Assembly: GCF_014898815.1 (NCBI RefSeq)
Contig: NW_026515539.1
Span: forward strand, 310,001-374,000
Direction: 5' to 3'
Source of the DNA: Panonychus citri
Taxonomy: Eukaryota; Arthropoda; Arachnida; Trombidiformes; Tetranychidae
DNA length: 64,000 nt
Both the position numbers and the translations under genes were made by a program. The notes beneath the pieces were generated by a model that searched no databases, was not told where the DNA came from, and saw nothing but the letters and a program-made list of their open reading frames with translations. Every line of letters begins with the position of its first letter. Position 1 is the stretch's first letter. Shown here piece after piece: positions 25,736 to 36,760 of this stretch.

Positions 25736-26258
25736 GGGGTTTTAATCTAATCCGTTGAGTCTCATGTGAACACCAAATTACAAACAATTTTCTCAACTAC
25801 AAGATGAGAAGAGAAAGAAACAAATTAACACAATCAAAATTGAGTTAAAATCCACAATCAACAAAGACGAAACAAAATCAACTGATTCTCTCTCTATGGA
25901 AAAAGCGATTGCGCCTCAACCGAAATTCGACGCCCACTTGCGCCATCTCTCGAATAAATTCTAATCTATTTTCACATTTGTTCTTTTTGTAGAATTTTTT
26001 TCTTCTCTTACAAAATTTTCCTTTGTAATTAAAAGGTAACTTTTAGTTTAATTCTAATTGTTTCTACTGGAATTTAATTGTTTTATTTTCCATTTTAATG
26101 TTCCTGTGACTGGACTTGGATTGGATTGGATTTCATTGGAAAATATTCTCTGGATTTGGTTTCTTTGCGCTTTGTTTTCTTCTTCTATTGTTGGTTTGGT
26201 GATCAGTGTTTTTTTTTTGGTTATTTGTTTTTGGGTTTTTTGTTTGTTTTTTAGTATT
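25736..26258. promoter_or_regulatory. Shared divergent promoter region of Frizzled (-) and TLDc gene (+)
   Basis: The two start codons face away from each other about 520 bp apart. The middle (25900-25965) is unusually GC/CG-rich for this window (gcgattgcgcctcaaccg, ttcgacgcccacttgcgcc), flanked by poly-T/A DNA, and has no TATA box that I can see. That suits a TATA-less bidirectional start region. Transcription start sites are not determined. The T-rich run ending ttttttag at 26247-26254, just before the TLDc ATG, looks like a splice acceptor, so the + gene may have a 5' UTR intron. Confidence 0.5.
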
Positions 26259-27200
26259 ATGAGTGAACATAATAACAACAACAACAATGAAAGTGATACT
26301 GATTATGTTGGACTGGTTAATGAGATAAAAGAAATTGTTTTTAATAATCTTACACAAGCGGGTAGGAAAAAGTACAACGAGAAGTTAAGGGTTGACTTTG
26401 ATAGGTTGGTCAACCTGATTGAAAAAGGTCAACGTAAACATGAGACTGAAGATATGATTCTTAAACGTTTGGATGAGATAGAGAAAAAGATTGAAAATAA
26501 ACCTGGTCCTGGTGGTACTTCAGGAGGTGATAATTTAACTGTTGGTGGAGGTGGAATTAATTCACTTGATGGTTTTCTTAATGATAATTATTTATCACCT
26601 TCTCTTGTTGAAATTACTTCTTCCAATTCATCTCACCATCATCATGGTAAATTATTTCATGGGTCTCACCTTCTCACTGGTTCCAATAGTCATTTCCAGA
26701 AGGTATTAAACTCATGGTATGGAGTATCTAAGCAAACCTGGAGGTGTATTTATCGTGCTCATACCCACGGATTTTCAGCTGACTCTTTCCATCATCACTG
26801 TGATAACATTTCTCCCACTTTTACCTTGATCCTGGGTCATAATGGTGACATTTGTGGCGGATTTACTGATGTCCCTTGGTCAATACCTGCCGATCCAAAA
26901 GGCCGTTACATTACCTCAGAGAAATCTTTTCTATTCAGTTTGATTAATAGAGAATCAACGGATCCAATTAAATTTGATGTGATTAAAAAACGTTTTGCAA
27001 TCGTTCATCATCAAAGATACGGACCAATATTCGGAGGTGGAGCTGATCTTGCAATATCTGATAAATGTAATTCCAATATGGAAAGTTACTCAAATTTACC
27101 CCATTCTTTTGATGGTGAACATGCAAATAATTATATACTCATGGGCGATTATCATTTCTGTGTTAAAGATTATGAAGTATTTACTCTGTCCTCTAAATGA
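26259..27200 (+). CDS. TLDc-domain protein
   Basis: 313 residues from ATG 26259 (MSEHNNNNNN). The same frame is open upstream to a TTG at 26058, but that stretch has no ATG, is all Phe/Leu/Ile from T-rich DNA, and ends in an acceptor-like site, so I exclude it. Residues about 16-80 are charged amphipathic helix (NEIKEIVFNN, EDMILKRLDEIEKKIE) suited to coiled-coil assembly; 84-140 is a Gly/Ser/His linker. From about 145 to the end is a TLDc domain: WRCIYRAHTHGFSADSFHHH, CDNISPTFTLILGHNGDICG, GFTDVPW, SFLFSL, GPIFGGGADLAI, then YILMGDYHFCVKDYEVF. TLDc proteins in animals act in oxidative-stress resistance and V-ATPase regulation; whether this short form does is unknown. Single coding exon. The domain call is firm; the subfamily is not assigned. 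Confidence 0.85.
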   Translation: MSEHNNNNNNESDTDYVGLVNEIKEIVFNNLTQAGRKKYNEKLRVDFDRLVNLIEKGQRKHETEDMILKRLDEIEKKIENKPGPGGTSGGDNLTVGGGGINSLDGFLNDNYLSPSLVEITSSNSSHHHHGKLFHGSHLLTGSNSHFQKVLNSWYGVSKQTWRCIYRAHTHGFSADSFHHHCDNISPTFTLILGHNGDICGGFTDVPWSIPADPKGRYITSEKSFLFSLINRESTDPIKFDVIKKRFAIVHHQRYGPIFGGGADLAISDKCNSNMESYSNLPHSFDGEHANNYILMGDYHFCVKDYEVFTLSSK

Positions 27201-29387
27201 CATAAAACTCACATACAGTAAGCGTACAACCATTTTGGTCAATTGCAATACAACAAGTGGCTAATACAAACAAACACTAAATTTAAACGACATACTCAAC
27301 ATGATTTATAGCTCAAAAATATCAACTCAGTCAAACAAATTAACCGCAGAGTGTAACCAAATACACCTAAACAATTTACCATGGACCATGTACAAATTTC
27401 CACCCACTCAACTTCCTTCTTGTGGCAAATCTGGTTAATACTCTAATCAACAACAATTAAGTCTCTACTATTGGTAAATTTCTACCTCAACCTACCTTAA
27501 TTACTTCAAAACGATTTGAAATCAACTGAACATCTGATTATCGTCACAATATAATAATTCATATTCTGTTTCACCAACTCAAAAGCAACAACAAAAAACT
27601 TTTCAACCTCTCCAATTGAATCAATCAAGTCAATTGTTGGAAAGTGAATTGAAAATCATCCGTTTTCAATCAAAAGGATAAAAGAAAAATGGTTAATGGT
27701 TAGATAACTTTATCAAGTTAATTTAATACCATTTAATATCTTTACCAAATTACATCTTAATATAAGACAAAAAAAAGTGTCACATCAAAAGGGAGACCAT
27801 AAAACCGTAGCAAATGTTGTAAACCCGATTAGATGCCAACCATGTCGACGAAGATGAAGAAAAAGTTAATTACAATTAACTTTACATTGTGATCTTCAGC
27901 CCGTTTAAATTGTAATTAGTAGCAGACTAATACACACTAACAATTTGAAATCGAACAAATTAAACCAGGAAATTAATTAAGCAACACAAATCAAATCAAA
28001 TGTACCATTGATGCTCAAAGATGGTTAATTAATTAATATCACCAAGACCAAGTTACAATCAACTTATAATTTTTTTTCCTACTCACTATTACTTCAATAT
28101 TCACAAACAATTAACAAATATTACATAACCAATTGATTGTCCAACTAAAAAGTTTTCTTAATGGTTGGAATACAAATCACTGGATACAAACAATCAGCAG
28201 GAGATAAACAATTTAATACCAGTAATCAAGTGATAATAAACAAACAATCAGTTGACAAAAAAAACAATTTATAATAAACTTGTTATCATGTCACAAATAT
28301 TTTTTAATATTTGGTTTGTATCATTTGTACAATTGTAATTAACAATTATCATTATTGACACTATTATATCAACCACCAACAATTAACTAACTATTGTTAA
28401 ATAATAATAATTAGGTCAAATCAACTGACCATTAAGTAATCATTTTTAAATTTTCAGGTAAAATTCATAATCTGAAATATATTTTCATGGTGCTGATTAG
28501 CTGATTGTTGAAAATTCTAACCTTAATTGTTAGTAACGATTTGTCTAATTAGTGATAAGATTTAAAAATAGATAAATCGAAAACCGCAATTTCCTTAATC
28601 ATTACCGTTAATTACGATTTAATCACTTCCTATTTAAGGAGAGAGAAAGAAAAATAAATCAAATCAATTTTGATCAACACACTTGACCATCAAAATTACA
28701 ATTAACTAACCACTCCTGATGGTTAACAATTAGAAACTATTGTTTAATTATTATTATTGATTGGTCATGAGTCCATAAATATTAACAATTAATAGTTAAT
28801 CATGATGATTGATTAAGAAAAAATCAAAATTGAACAATTAAATTTGCGTGTCAAGGTAAACAATTAATTGAAGATTTGAATTAATCAATAACCTTGGCTG
28901 TTCAATTTTCACCTTGTAATTAAATCAGCAACTGAATGATTAGTTAAATTGTTTGATTTCTTATATCAATCAATTGCAAAAATTAACAATAAATTGTTGT
29001 TAATACAAATTGTTACACATTAGATGAGAAAGATAAAAACTTAATTCATCAAATGTAATAATCAATTAAACATCACAATCTAATAAATGATATCTTGGTA
29101 ATCTAATTACAATTAGATGACTCATTTCCTATTACACACACTAGGAAAAAATAATCAAGAGTAATTCACTTAATCACAATTTAATTGAATCTTGAATTTT
29201 GTTTATTCAAATAATTAATTGTGTTTAATAATATTAAACAAAATGATGATGATGATGATGATTAGATGATTAAGATGATGAGAATAATAATAAAATTAGA
29301 GTTAATTACACAATTAGTTATATGAATTGTCACAAATACAATGATATTTGATTGAATGGGAAGAAAATTATTCTCATTGATGATTAG
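27201..29387. other. Intergenic DNA, no gene seen
   Basis: 2.2 kb of AT-rich sequence between the TLDc stop and the stop of the - strand orphan gene (tail-to-tail). It holds many CAATTAA words and a GATGATGATGATGAT run at 29243-29260. A TTTATT at 29202-29207 would be an AATAAA on the - strand about 180 bp past the 29388 stop. Confidence 0.65.
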
Positions 29388-30839
29388 TTAATTGTGTTGA
29401 TTAAAAATTGTACAAAAAATGATTGGCAACAATAATGAAGTAATAATTGATGGCGAGTTAATTAGATTTGATTTTCCGGTTATGTAAACTTTTTCCCGAT
29501 GGCTATAAGATACATCGGATTCAATGTCCAGTGTATATTGACCTTCCTCAATGACTATTGACCCTCGAGGAGTTTCAAGTAGAACCGGAAGTGTCCAATT
29601 TAAACGGAAATCGTCAAAGGGATCAGATCGTCTTGGTATTTTTGGAAGGGTCAAGTTATTAAGAACCGATATCCATTCACCATCGGTCAGTATGGAAACA
29701 TTGAAATAAGAATTGGAAACGTTAACTCGAAGCGATTGTTCCGAAGGTCCAGTTAACTCGAGGACAACAGTTTTCGGTATCGGTGAATAGGCCTGAAGAT
29801 AAAAGTCAAGTGATGGTCGACGACGAAGTCCATTTGATAGAGTCGAGCTTGGATAATAAGATGAGGATGATAAATAAGGATTGACCGGTGTTGTTGAAGG
29901 TTCAATGATGACCAAATACTTTGACCCTCCATGATGCCTATGGCAGCATCTTAGAAAGGCCATTTTATGTAACGGAATTGATTCCGGTCGCAAATCTTTG
30001 GTCACATCATCGTAACCCAGGGTAACGGTAAAATCACCATTGTTTATAAGGTCAACTTTCTGGTGGGTGGTAAGAGTAGGCCAAAGGTAATCGTACCTGT
30101 TAAAGATGAATGAACATGATCGCGATGAATTTGAAACATAACTGTACTTTAATCCATGGCCTTGGATAATCTCAGCGATCGCATTACCTGAGGCCAGTAT
30201 ACGGCAAGAGTAACTGATTATGGTGGTTGTTTCAAGGTGAGCATGATGACCAGAGGTTGAAGATGAGCTACCAGGATAAAGGTATCGATTATTATTATTA
30301 TTATTACTATTAGATGAGAATCCATTTAAATATGAATTAGAAGAGGATGAGGATGAAGATGAAGATAAATCTCCATTGTAGAAACGGTTGTTTTCCCTTA
30401 CATATGGAGGGAAACCATTGGAAACTAAAGGGTTACCGTTATTCGGGTAACCATTGGCACTGAGTGGGTTGTTGTTGTTGTTGTTGTTGTTTATCTCGTT
30501 GGTGGTACCAATTGAATTGTAATTAGTTGATGTTGTTGTTGGTAATCGATGATGACCAGGAAATGTTAACGTTAAATACATGGTGTGATCTCGTAAATAA
30601 TCACCGGCCATTAATTGTGTCAATGTAATATTAACCCTTTCGAATGAGTCTTCGGTTGGATCAACGGTAATTGTTGCTTCCATTAGACAATTTGATTTAC
30701 TTGATGAACACTGAGAATTAATTGACTTTGGAAGGTAAAAGGTTACCTGTGAACACGATCGGTGGCAAGATTTGTGACCGAAATGACCAAAGGTCATTAT
30801 AAGAACGGAGGTTAACAACCATAGAGATGGTGCAACCAT
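29388..30839 (-). CDS. Orphan secreted protein, probably GPI-anchored, with Asn and Ser runs
   Basis: 483 residues in one exon. Met-1 opens a signal peptide (SLWLLTSVLIMTFGHFG) with cleavage likely before about residue 25. The C-terminus is a hydrophobic tail (IITSLLLPIIFCTIF) preceded by small residues (KSNLINSPS) and followed by almost nothing, the usual form of a GPI signal. Between lie several Cys (about residues 25, 29, 43, 51 and later CC), about six N-glycosylation sites (NIT, NSS, NVS, NLT, NWT) and two homopolymer regions at about residues 115-200 (poly-Asn from GTT repeats on the + strand, poly-Ser). Two beta-rich segments flank this insert. I do not recognise the family. Non-repetitive parts show coding-like composition unlike the flanks, so the gene is probably real. 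Confidence 0.75.
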   Translation of the reverse strand: MVAPSLWLLTSVLIMTFGHFGHKSCHRSCSQVTFYLPKSINSQCSSSKSNCLMEATITVDPTEDSFERVNITLTQLMAGDYLRDHTMYLTLTFPGHHRLPTTTSTNYNSIGTTNEINNNNNNNNPLSANGYPNNGNPLVSNGFPPYVRENNRFYNGDLSSSSSSSSSNSYLNGFSSNSNNNNNNRYLYPGSSSSTSGHHAHLETTTIISYSCRILASGNAIAEIIQGHGLKYSYVSNSSRSCSFIFNRYDYLWPTLTTHQKVDLINNGDFTVTLGYDDVTKDLRPESIPLHKMAFLRCCHRHHGGSKYLVIIEPSTTPVNPYLSSSSYYPSSTLSNGLRRRPSLDFYLQAYSPIPKTVVLELTGPSEQSLRVNVSNSYFNVSILTDGEWISVLNNLTLPKIPRRSDPFDDFRLNWTLPVLLETPRGSIVIEEGQYTLDIESDVSYSHREKVYITGKSNLINSPSIITSLLLPIIFCTIFNQHN

Positions 30840-32232
30840 TGTGATGATTTAGTTGATTGTTTTTATTTCTTTGGGTTAATTGTTGGTCAGATGAAGATGA
30901 TTATTCAAATTATCATTCAATTCATTTGTTCCCGTTGATTTGGTTATCCAACACTTTTCATATCCATTTGGTAATGTTATTCATTTAATAGAGGAATTAA
31001 TAGAGAACACAATTAAGTTAATTGTAATATAAGAGACATAAAAAATCAGTTAAATTGTAGGTTAATTATGTTTAGATTTTGTATTAATTTAATAATAATC
31101 AATCGATTCAATTTGATTGTTGAATGTTTAGTTGATTGATTTGTGTGTTAATGTGAAAAAAAAGTTTCAATGTTGTTACAACACTTTCGTTAATTGTTAT
31201 GATCAATATTTAATTTTAACGGAAAATTTTCAATTCACAATTAAGTGGGTGAAATAATCAAACTACTGATTTGAATTTAAATTTAGTTGTAAGAAAAAAA
31301 AATCAAAATTTGATTGTTACACTAATAGAATCAAGTTATCAGGTTAAGAAGTTATTAGTTAATCACCAAAAATACTGAACAATTTAAAATGTTTGAAAAC
31401 AAAGTATAAAGAAAATCAATCACAATTAGAATCACTAAATCATGTCAATGTTAATTAATCATAAGAAAACAATTGTAACAATATAGTAATTGTAATAATC
31501 AAATCAAGAAATCAACTTACATTGACCAAGTAACAAGGGAAATGCAGAGACGATCAAGTTGATGACAAGATATGATGACAATTATGATGATAATGATGAT
31601 GATAATTGCACTGGGAGAGAGAGAGTGAGGGAAAGAGATACAATTGTCAATTTAAATTGTAGACAAACAATTAATCAATTGTTTAAAAAGCACAGAGAGA
31701 AAAGACAAATTTCCTTGAACTCTTCGGGCCAAGAGTTAAGGCCAATCACTATTTACCTTTGAATATATGGTTGGGAGTAAACAGAGAAAAACAATTAACT
31801 GGAAAAAAAATTACACAGGTAAACCTTGTAGATGGAAATGTTGATTGTGATGATTAATACTCTTGATGATTAGATGAATGGTGATAAAATTAAAGATGAA
31901 GTTCATTTTTCATTGAGAAGAAGCAAAAAAAAAACTTAAGGTAGAAAAGGAAAATATTATTTATATGAATGAAACGAATGAGCAACAAGTAGAGTAGCAA
32001 ATGGAAAATGAGAAAAAGTATAAAAAGAGAGAAGAGAAAATAAGAAGATGATAAGAGGGAGAGAATACACGAAATAGATGATGATGATGATGAGTAAGAT
32101 GAAGATGCAGAATTTACATGGATGATTAAATTAGATTAATTCGGTTTCCGGTGATGGAGAAAATTTTAGATGAAGAGAAATGAAAATTAAGACGAAATTG
32201 TGAATGAAAAAATCATCAACATGATGACGAAT

Positions 32233-32265
<33 letters not shown>

Positions 32266-33761
32266 GTAACCCAACCTAAAGAAAGAAGAAAATAAAAAGC
32301 ATAAATAATCACATTCTATTGAGAATAAGGTCAATTATCGTTATTGTTATTGTTTATTAACTATTATCACAATTAATAAACTTTTCTGATGATCGCTTTT
32401 AATCATGGTAACAATTGGAATTGTTGAGAAACATTGAGATCACAATTAGGGAGAGAAAATGATTAACCAGAATCGCGTTGGAAAAGTTTAGTTAGAGGAA
32501 TAGTGAAAGAGATGAACTTACTTGTATTTACTAAAAATTATTATGAATAGAAATTAACAAATTATAACAATTAAGGATTATTACGATTCAGGGTTGTGAT
32601 ACTTTCACTTCATGGTGAACAGTTAAATTGTTGTAATCAACAATCAACTCTAAACAGGATACAAAATGATAACAATTTACAACCATAACACATAATAGGG
32701 ACACATGTAAATCTATGGGATTATTGTTGTTGATGGACACAAAAGGTAATCACAATTTAAATTATTATTCCAAATTGTTGACTGAATAGATTCAGGTAAC
32801 ATGGTTAATGGGAGTTTCGTTAATAGTTGATGGACAATTAAGAAAATTGATTGTAATTGATAAATGAAATACAAAAAATTAATGATGAAATTTGATGTTA
32901 ACTTGGTGAGGATTAGAAAGACAATGATTTTTGGTTAACTTTTTTTTCGGGTTTGGGTTTGGGTTTAGGTTAAGGTCACAATCTTTTTAATTGTCCTGAA
33001 TTGTAATTAGTAAATTGTTGAATTAACTGTTCTGTGATTAACTGATTCATCTTCGTGTATCTCTAGTCACTTCAACACGATAGTTTATTAAATGATTATA
33101 ACGTGAGTGTTTCTTGTGAGTGTGTCTACTTACCGTGTAAAAGTCAATGGGAAGTTTCAAGTTAATTGTTTGAAGAGTTTTAAATTAAATTGTTGATGAT
33201 TAACATTAATTATGATTACCTGTTGTTGGTCTTGTTGTTACTGGTGATGGGGTGTGTTTCCAGGTTGCTGTTGGGGTGGAGGTGGAGGTTAATCAGGATG
33301 TTGTTGGGTAGAAATTAAATTTAATTGTTGATAATAAAGGTTGAATGTCTTTTCCCTTATTATGTAAACACCATAATCAACCAGAGGTTAATTTTGTTAA
33401 TTGTGATTAGATTTCTCCTTTTACTTTATAATTGTGGTTGATTTTTTTTTCGTTGCAATTTTAATAATCATTTTCACTTGTTGTTGTTGATTAATGTTTA
33501 ATTGTGTTGATTTGGTTGTTGATTATTGGTTTTAAATTACCAACAGAAAACAAAAGTTAATTTGATTTGGTTAACTTAATTTTATCATATTGTTGATTTA
33601 CCTTTATCTTTGATTATTTTATTTTTACCTTTAATTGTAAAATTTAGTTTTAATTAGCAATCAGCTAACTATCAAATTTAATTACAATTTCAATTGTTAT
33701 TTATATATAAATTAGTTTGTCGATGTTTATTGGTTAACTATTAATAATTGATAGTTAATTG
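30840..33761. other. Intergenic DNA with microsatellites, no gene seen
   Basis: 2.9 kb of AT-rich DNA upstream of the orphan GPI-type gene, so its promoter should lie near 30840-31100. It contains a perfect GA run at 32235-32262, GATGATGAT near 32080, and a GGGTTT-type run at 32949-32966. ORFs here (31559-31762 +, 32131-32334 -) show no domain. Confidence 0.6.
32235..32262 (+). repeat. GA dinucleotide microsatellite
   Basis: A perfect (GA)14 tract, likely polymorphic. Confidence 0.95.
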
Positions 33762-34377
33762 TAATAAAAACTTTTGAATTATTATTATTATTAATGATTT
33801 TTAATCATTTCAACGGTTCATTTAATTTGGTTGTTAATTGTTAGATCAAGGTCAATTATTAGATTAATCAACCATTTATATGTAATAACAATTAACCAAT
33901 TTGTGTATTTCTATTAATGCAATGATCAATTTGTTAATTGTAGTGTAATTTAAGTTCATTCAACTTGATTGAAAAAGTTTATTGTTTGAATTAAGAAACG
34001 TTTTAATTGAACAATTTAAATATGACATTGCCATCTTGTAGCAATTTAAGTAACCACATTTAAAACAAATTAAGTAAAACTATTTAAATTAACTAATTAA
34101 ATAAAAATAACTGAAAAAGCAAATTAATGGAAGGATAGTGATTAAAGCTAATAAAGGTAATTGTTAAACAATTAAACCGAGAAAATATGTTTAATTAACA
34201 GTGAGAATTGGTGAAAATGATGTTAAGCTCTTTGGATGAACAATTAGTTAATTGTCAAGAGATTTTGATTGTTTTTTAAACTATGAATGAATCGTTTCCT
34301 CATTTGGCATGAAGGGTGGAAGGAGAAATCGATTCCGTGACATTAAGGCCAAAGCGAAAGTTGAACGGCCAGTGAAT
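33762..34377 (+). repeat. Tandem-duplication flank, copy D1
   Basis: About 616 bp, closely matching 35708-36333 in the same orientation (offset about 1.95 kb). Shared words include tttcaacggttcatttaatt, gatcaaggtcaattattaga and ggcatgaagggtggaaggag. The match ends at about 34377, where the other copy has a transposon-like insertion. A partial third copy lies at about 38400-38570. These segments lie on the 3' side of each - strand secreted-protein copy, so gene and flank were duplicated together. The small ORF at 34309-34530 partly overlaps D1 and is not conserved in D2. Confidence 0.9.
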
Positions 34378-34906
34378 GTCGAAAAAGCATCAGGACAAAC
34401 TCACTTTTTCTGTAAACATTTCAAATCTTTTTTTCATCCTCATCCTATTATCATCATTTTAATTGCTATTAATTATTTTCTGTTAACTGCGGTGAACAAA
34501 AGTGAAATGATCACAACTTGGTGCCAATAAAGTTCTCCTCTTAATAAAAAGTAACTTTAATTCAGTAATACAAGTGAATGCTGACTGACAATAGATATTA
34601 GAAACAACAAGAAAGAAATTATAATCAATCAATTGATTGATTGCCTCTAATCAAATGGTTAAGAAATATCAGTGAAAATTACCAGTGATAAATGTCTTTG
34701 GATCATCAGATTATGATTGTTCAAATGTCCTATTGGACGTATTAATAGCTACGTTCAATAGTAAACAAGTTAATTTTCACAGAAAAACAGTTAGTGTAAA
34801 ATGGAAACACAGTAAGGTGACTAAGGTGATTCTTTTTTTTCTTTGTGGTAAAAATAACTCGAATTCTGTGAATTTTGACCATAGACTAGGTTTTATTTCA
34901 ACTTAC

Positions 34907-35128
34907 TGTCTTTAATAAAGTCTCCATTAGAGTGAATTACGTCAACGAAGTGAGTATCATTTAGATCTAGACGAACTTTAGTGCCATTTATTCGTATATA
35001 GAATCTCGTACCAACGGGATCAATACCAGGTATTTTTCCGAGTAATAATGGTCTTGGTGGAAGTACATTGTTGTCACCTTTCGTTGACAATTTTCCACCG
35101 TTATAATCATCGTTATCGTTAGATATGA
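34907..35128 (-). pseudogene. Degenerate copy A of the small secreted-protein gene (exon 1 remnant)
   Basis: The - strand reads ISNDNDDYNGGKLSTKGDNN then VLPP, and ends VDVIHSNGDFIKD before a gtaagt donor at 34906-34901 in phase 1. It aligns with the intact copy at 37068-37509 (ISDKDDDNGDKLTMKGTNN, ...VGVIHSDDPNN) and uses the same splice phase. The signal-peptide part is absent and no in-frame ATG precedes it. Sequence at about 34660-34760 resembles the downstream exon but has stops in the needed frame. It is probably a truncated relic. Confidence 0.65.
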
Positions 35129-35174
35129 AAACAACAAAAAAGAAATGCCTATCAATTAAGTGATTACCTTTAAT

Positions 35175-35690
35175 CTAATGGTTAAGAAAATTGAATAATT
35201 TCTGTGTTTTACCAGATTCTGCTTGTCGCTCTCCTCCATTTGGGTAGAAATCCATACGACCAACCTGCTCCTCTAATCCTAATCCTAATAAACGAGAAAC
35301 AACGAATCCAATTACACAATTATTAATACAAAGACTCACAACCAATAAAATAAAATCTTCATTCAATAGTAAATAAGGTAATTTTTACAAGGAAAAAGTT
35401 AGTTCAAAATGGAAACACTATTGTGTGATTCCGGATACTCTTTTTTTGTCATAAAAAGTTAATTTTAAATTCTGTGAGTTTCAGACTAGGTTTTATTTCA
35501 ACTCACCGTCTATAACAGATTCTCCACCGTCAGAGTGAATTACGTCAACGAAGAGAGCATCAGTTGGATCTAGACGATTTCTATTGTCATTTATATCGAA
35601 ACTCTGACCAGCGGGATCAATATCCGGATACTTTAGTCTTATTCCTAATAAACGAGAAACAATAAATTGAGTTACACAGTTAAAAAGAGT
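35175..35690 (-). pseudogene. Degenerate copy B of the small secreted-protein gene (5'-truncated, two exons)
   Basis: Exon 1 remnant at about 35507-35690 reads YPDIDPAGQSFDINDNRNRL and ends VDVIHSDGGESVIDG at a gtgagt donor (35506-35501). An acceptor TATTAG at 35290-35285 leads to exon 2, 35284-35175 (LGLEEQVGRMDFYPNGGERQ, then KTQKLFNFLNH and TAG). Phase and stop position agree with the intact copy. There is no signal peptide. The 5' boundary near 35640-35690 instead resembles the intron-3'-end sequence that precedes exon 2 (both read SRLLG on translation), so the copy looks like a recombination joint. It could still be transcribed from MIV... at 35699, but secretion would be lost. Confidence 0.6.
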
Positions 35691-35707
35691 CACGATCATT
35701 AATTAAT

Positions 35708-36333
35708 TAATAAAAACTTTTGAATTACTATTATTATTAATGATTTTTAATCATTTCAACGGTTCATTTAATTTGGTTGTTAATTGTTAGATCAAGGTCA
35801 ATTATTAGATTAATCAACCATTTATATGTAATAACAATTAACCAATTTGTCTATTAATGCAATGATCAATTTGTTAATTGTAGTGTAATTTAAGTTCATT
35901 GAACTTGATTGAAAAAGTTTATTGTTTGAATTAAGAAACGTTTTAATTAAACAATTTAAATATGATATTGCCATCTTGTAGCAATTTAAGTAACCACATT
36001 TAAAACAAATTAAGTAAAACTATTTAAATCAACTAATTAAATAAATTAAGCAAAAAAAGCAAAAAGCGAAAAAGCAAATTAATGGAAGGATAGTGATTAA
36101 AGCTAATAAAGGTAATTGTTAAACAATTAAACCGAGACAAATATAATTAATTAACAGTGAGAATTGGTGAAAATGATGTTAAGCTCTTTGGTTGAATAAT
36201 TAGTTAATTGTCAAGAGATTTTGATTGTTTTTTAAACTATCAATAAATCGTTTCCTCATTTGGCATGAAGGGTGGAAGGAGAAATCGATTCCGTGACATT
36301 AAGGACAAAGCGTAAAGTTAAAATCCGGTGAAT
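35708..36333 (+). repeat. Tandem-duplication flank, copy D2
   Basis: About 626 bp, the second copy of 33762-34377. It differs by small indels (for example gaaaaagcaaaaagcgaaaa near 36060) and scattered substitutions. It ends abruptly at ccggtgaata where the miniature Tc1-like element begins. Confidence 0.9.
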
Positions 36334-36334
36334 A

Positions 36335-36498
36335 TACAGTCCTCGGCAAAAGTTTAAGGACAATGATTTAAGTTGAACTAAATCAAATTTTGAGCATCTA
36401 CCTTGAAATAAGTTCTGATCGATAGAAAAAATTATTAATTTATTTCAATTAGAACGCAAGTTACAATTAATTGATTGTTTTCTCTAAACTTTTGCCTA
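36335..36498. mobile_element. Miniature Tc1/mariner-like element (eroded)
   Basis: TA followed by cagtcctcggcaaaagttta (36337-36356) is a typical Tc1-family terminal sequence (CAGT...GGCAAAAGTTTA). About 130 bp later taaacttttgcc (36485-36496) followed by TATA is its reverse complement, lacking the outermost bases. No transposase is present. The left boundary coincides with the point where D1 and D2 stop matching, which supports insertion into D2 after the duplication. Confidence 0.6.
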
Positions 36499-36620
36499 TA
36501 ATTTTGAAAATAATAACTAACCTAACAATCAAGTTTCTGGTTTAATCGTCATCATCAATCTTGTAGTTTTACAATTAACTTTCAGATGAAAATTGATTCA
36601 TTTTGGTTTATTCTTTGATG
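36491..36620 (+). repeat. Dispersed repeat, copy 1 (pairs with 40508-40627)
   Basis: About 130 bp shared with 40508-40627: ttgcctataattttgaaaat, gtttctggtttaatc, then atcatcaatcttgtagtttt and acaattaactt. Its left edge is the inner end of the Tc1-like element, so it may be part of a longer mobile sequence. Confidence 0.8.
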
Positions 36621-36760
36621 TGTTTTTCATTAATATTATACAGTAAAATTGATCGACAATAGATTAGATATCAAAAATAGCAAAAAAGAAATCGTAATCA
36701 ATCAATTGTCTTTAACCAATTGGCTAAGAATGTTGGATCATTGTTGTTTTTCATCAGAAA

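Noticed and set aside
26058..26258. Hydrophobic N-terminal extension of the TLDc protein suggesting a membrane anchor
   Set aside because: The stretch has no ATG, derives from T-rich DNA and ends in a splice-acceptor-like sequence just before the real ATG.
32949..32966. GGGTTTGGGTTTGGGTTTAG run resembling telomeric repeats
   Set aside because: Only about three degenerate units, not the arthropod TTAGG array; most likely chance.
34309..34530. A basic 73-codon ORF at the end of D1
   Set aside because: The frame is disrupted in duplicate D2 and the reading has no recognisable feature.
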